6,984 nt of DNA from an uncultured Magnetococcales bacterium (GTDB taxonomy: Bacteria > Pseudomonadota > Magnetococcia > Magnetococcales > Magnetaquicoccaceae). The translations under genes and the position numbers were made by a program. The stretch spans positions 1-6,984 of the forward strand of contig CAIWLA010000326.1 of NCBI GenBank assembly GCA_903913345.1. The letters are read 5' to 3'. Shown piece by piece: positions 5,553 through 6,984 of the stretch. The first letter of the stretch is position 1. The number at the start of each line of letters is the position of its first letter. Under the pieces are notes generated by a model. That model did no database searches. It saw nothing but the letters and a program-made list of their open reading frames with translations, and was not told the origin of the DNA.

Positions 5553-6984
5553 GTGAACAATCGAATACTATTTGATTTGCGCAGCATGTTATCCGACAGC
5601 ACGTCGAGTACTCTGGTTTTGGCCATGGAAACGGAGCCTGTGGGTCATCTCGTTCGGATACCCAATACCGCGCTGCTCCTGGAGGGAGAATTTCACCGGG
5701 TGGGCAGTGATTTGCTCATCATCGGGTCGGATGGGGAACGGTTCACCGTGGAGGGCTATTTTGCCACCGACCCCCTGGCCACCCTGACTACGGCGAATGG
5801 CCGTTTTCTGCTTCCCGATATGGTCAATCTGTTGCTGGAGTCTGACACCTCTGTATTGCCCGGAACCCAAGTGGCGGGACCAGGGATGGTGGGTGAAGCC
5901 GGTGAGCCAATCGGCATAGTGGCCGAGATGACGGGCAAGGTGACGGCCAGGAACAAGGCAGGGGTAACGCACAATCTGGCAAGGGGGGATCCCGTTTTTC
6001 AGGAGGATCTCATCAAGACGGAGGGGGATGGTCTGCTCAAGCTGACATTCAGGGACAAAACGTTATTTCAATTGGGTGAAAATGCCCATGCCATTTTAAA
6101 TAAATATCTCTACAATCCAGATGCCGGGGAGGGTGATTTTGAGGTCACGGTGACATCTGGCATGTTTAAATATGCCAGTGGCGATTTGGCCTTGCAGCAT
6201 GAGGGGCGTCACACCCTGATCAAGACGCCTTCCGCCCAGATTGGTGTGCGTGGGAGCGAATTGCAGGGCGAGGTGACGGTGGATGGCCAAACGACGATTA
6301 TCCACACCTTTGGGGTGTTGGACATTGCCGATGCGCAAGGACAAGGGACCGTCACCTTGTTGCAACCGGGTATGGCGACGGTGGTTACCATCGGGGAGTT
6401 GCCAGTACAACCGTTCCATGCTCCGCCCACCATGGTGGAGCCGTTTTCCAGCCATCTGCCTCTGACACTGCCGAACGACAAGCCGGATGCGCATCAGGAC
6501 AATCTCCCGGATAAGAACAGGGGAACCGATGCCAAGACGGATGCACAAGGCCCAGCCACTTCAGACGGTACGCATACGATGGCCTCGGATGGCACACATG
6601 CGATCCCAGGTACACAGACCGTTTCGGATGGCGCGTCTCCCGGTTCGGGCAGTCTCAACGACAACCCAGATGGCAGCGCAACCCTCACCGAAGTGGACAA
6701 GAGCATCACCGTCGTGGCCAGTCATGCCGGTTTCCAAGAGACGACAGCAAGCCAGACCAGCTACTCAACCCTGGTCAGCCATACCGACATCCATAACACA
6801 GCAAAAATCCAGACCAGTAGCGCAACCACCATAGTGGCCAACCTCAACGATGTCCCCACGGGCAATACCACCACCGTGGCCAACGTCAACGATGCCCCTA
6901 CCGGCCGCGTGACCATCACCGGTACGGCGACCCAGGGCCACACCCTCACCGCAATCGTCCCCCTGCCGATCGCCCAGCCTGTCC
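5553..6984 (+). CDS. large FecR-domain repeat protein / adhesin (N-terminal part)
   Basis: The first 477 codons of a protein that continues past the right edge. There is no signal peptide, as expected for type I-secreted giant adhesins whose signal is C-terminal. Residues about 28-125 form a beta-rich head (GSDLLIIGSDGERFTVEGYF, LTTANGRFLLPDMV, LPGTQVAGP) of the kind seen at the N-terminus of such proteins. Residues about 125-240 are a FecR domain: GKVTARN, LARGDPVFQEDLIKTE, LKLTFRDKTLFQLGENA, VTSGMFKYASG and the closing TPSAQIGVRGSE. Residues about 300-430 are a low-complexity Asp/Thr/Ser/Gly linker with SDGTH repeated. From 428, VANLNDVPTG and VANVNDAPTGRVTITGTATQG begin the NDAPTG-type Ig-like repeats common in VCBS/cadherin-like surface proteins. 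Start GTG 5553 follows AAGGTG. The role is probably attachment or biofilm formation; the FecR domain here is structural and does not imply iron signalling. Secretion genes are not in the window. Confidence 0.9.
   Translation, partial: MNNRILFDLRSMLSDSTSSTLVLAMETEPVGHLVRIPNTALLLEGEFHRVGSDLLIIGSDGERFTVEGYFATDPLATLTTANGRFLLPDMVNLLLESDTSVLPGTQVAGPGMVGEAGEPIGIVAEMTGKVTARNKAGVTHNLARGDPVFQEDLIKTEGDGLLKLTFRDKTLFQLGENAHAILNKYLYNPDAGEGDFEVTVTSGMFKYASGDLALQHEGRHTLIKTPSAQIGVRGSELQGEVTVDGQTTIIHTFGVLDIADAQGQGTVTLLQPGMATVVTIGELPVQPFHAPPTMVEPFSSHLPLTLPNDKPDAHQDNLPDKNRGTDAKTDAQGPATSDGTHTMASDGTHAIPGTQTVSDGASPGSGSLNDNPDGSATLTEVDKSITVVASHAGFQETTASQTSYSTLVSHTDIHNTAKIQTSSATTIVANLNDVPTGNTTTVANVNDAPTGRVTITGTATQGHTLTAIVPLPIAQPV
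6834..6907 (+). repeat. 42-bp direct repeat starting the adhesin repeat array
   Basis: GTGGCCAACcTCAACGATG at 6834 recurs at 6876 with one change (GTGGCCAACgTCAACGATG), a period of 42 bases or 14 codons. Both units encode VAN-x-ND-x-PTG. The second leads into VTITGTATQG, the usual start of a long repeat unit. Confidence 0.75.

Overview
The window is bacterial, moderately GC-rich and gene-dense. The set of genes (full-length Tex, bacteriohemerythrin, an orphan CheY-like receiver, an H-NS-type fragment, an IS630-type relic, and the head of a FecR/repeat-type giant secreted protein) fits a Gram-negative Pseudomonadota. A lineage rich in hemerythrins and orphan receivers, such as the magnetotactic Magnetococcia, is a guess that I cannot confirm from this sequence. 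No tRNA, rRNA or CRISPR array is visible.

Layout. (1) From 1 to 425, on the minus strand, a single-domain bacteriohemerythrin runs off the left edge with all iron-ligand motifs present. (2) From 426 to 805 is an untidy segment. It holds a perfect 11-bp hairpin in the presumed hemerythrin leader, a minus-strand scrap encoding an H-NS C-terminal DNA-binding motif with no intact gene in front of it, a candidate tex promoter, and a doubtful 57-codon ORF whose stop overlaps the tex start. (3) From 806 to 3049 is tex, full length, followed with an ATGA overlap or a short gap by a DUF3574-like lipoprotein gene ending at 3567. (4) From 3718 to 4320 is an uncharacterised membrane protein gene behind an extended -10 promoter and a near-palindrome. 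(5) From 4321 to 5034, on the minus strand, are an IS630-type transposase fragment broken by a frameshift and, upstream of it, an orphan response-regulator receiver. (6) From 5046 to 5552 is a 0.5-kb divergent intergenic region with no convincing gene but several inverted repeats, one of them terminator-like. (7) From 5553 to the right edge is the first 477 codons of a large FecR-domain protein that enters adhesin-type repeats and continues beyond the window.

How the genes relate. tex (RNA and transcription-complex metabolism) and the lipoprotein probably share a transcript. The receiver and the FecR/repeat protein are transcribed divergently from one complex intergenic region, so joint control is possible but unproven. 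The H-NS and IS630 scraps mark two places where the neighbourhood has been rearranged. I see no complete new multi-gene system. The items most worth a second look are the FecR/repeat protein with its upstream region, and the hairpin and H-NS remnant next to the hemerythrin gene.
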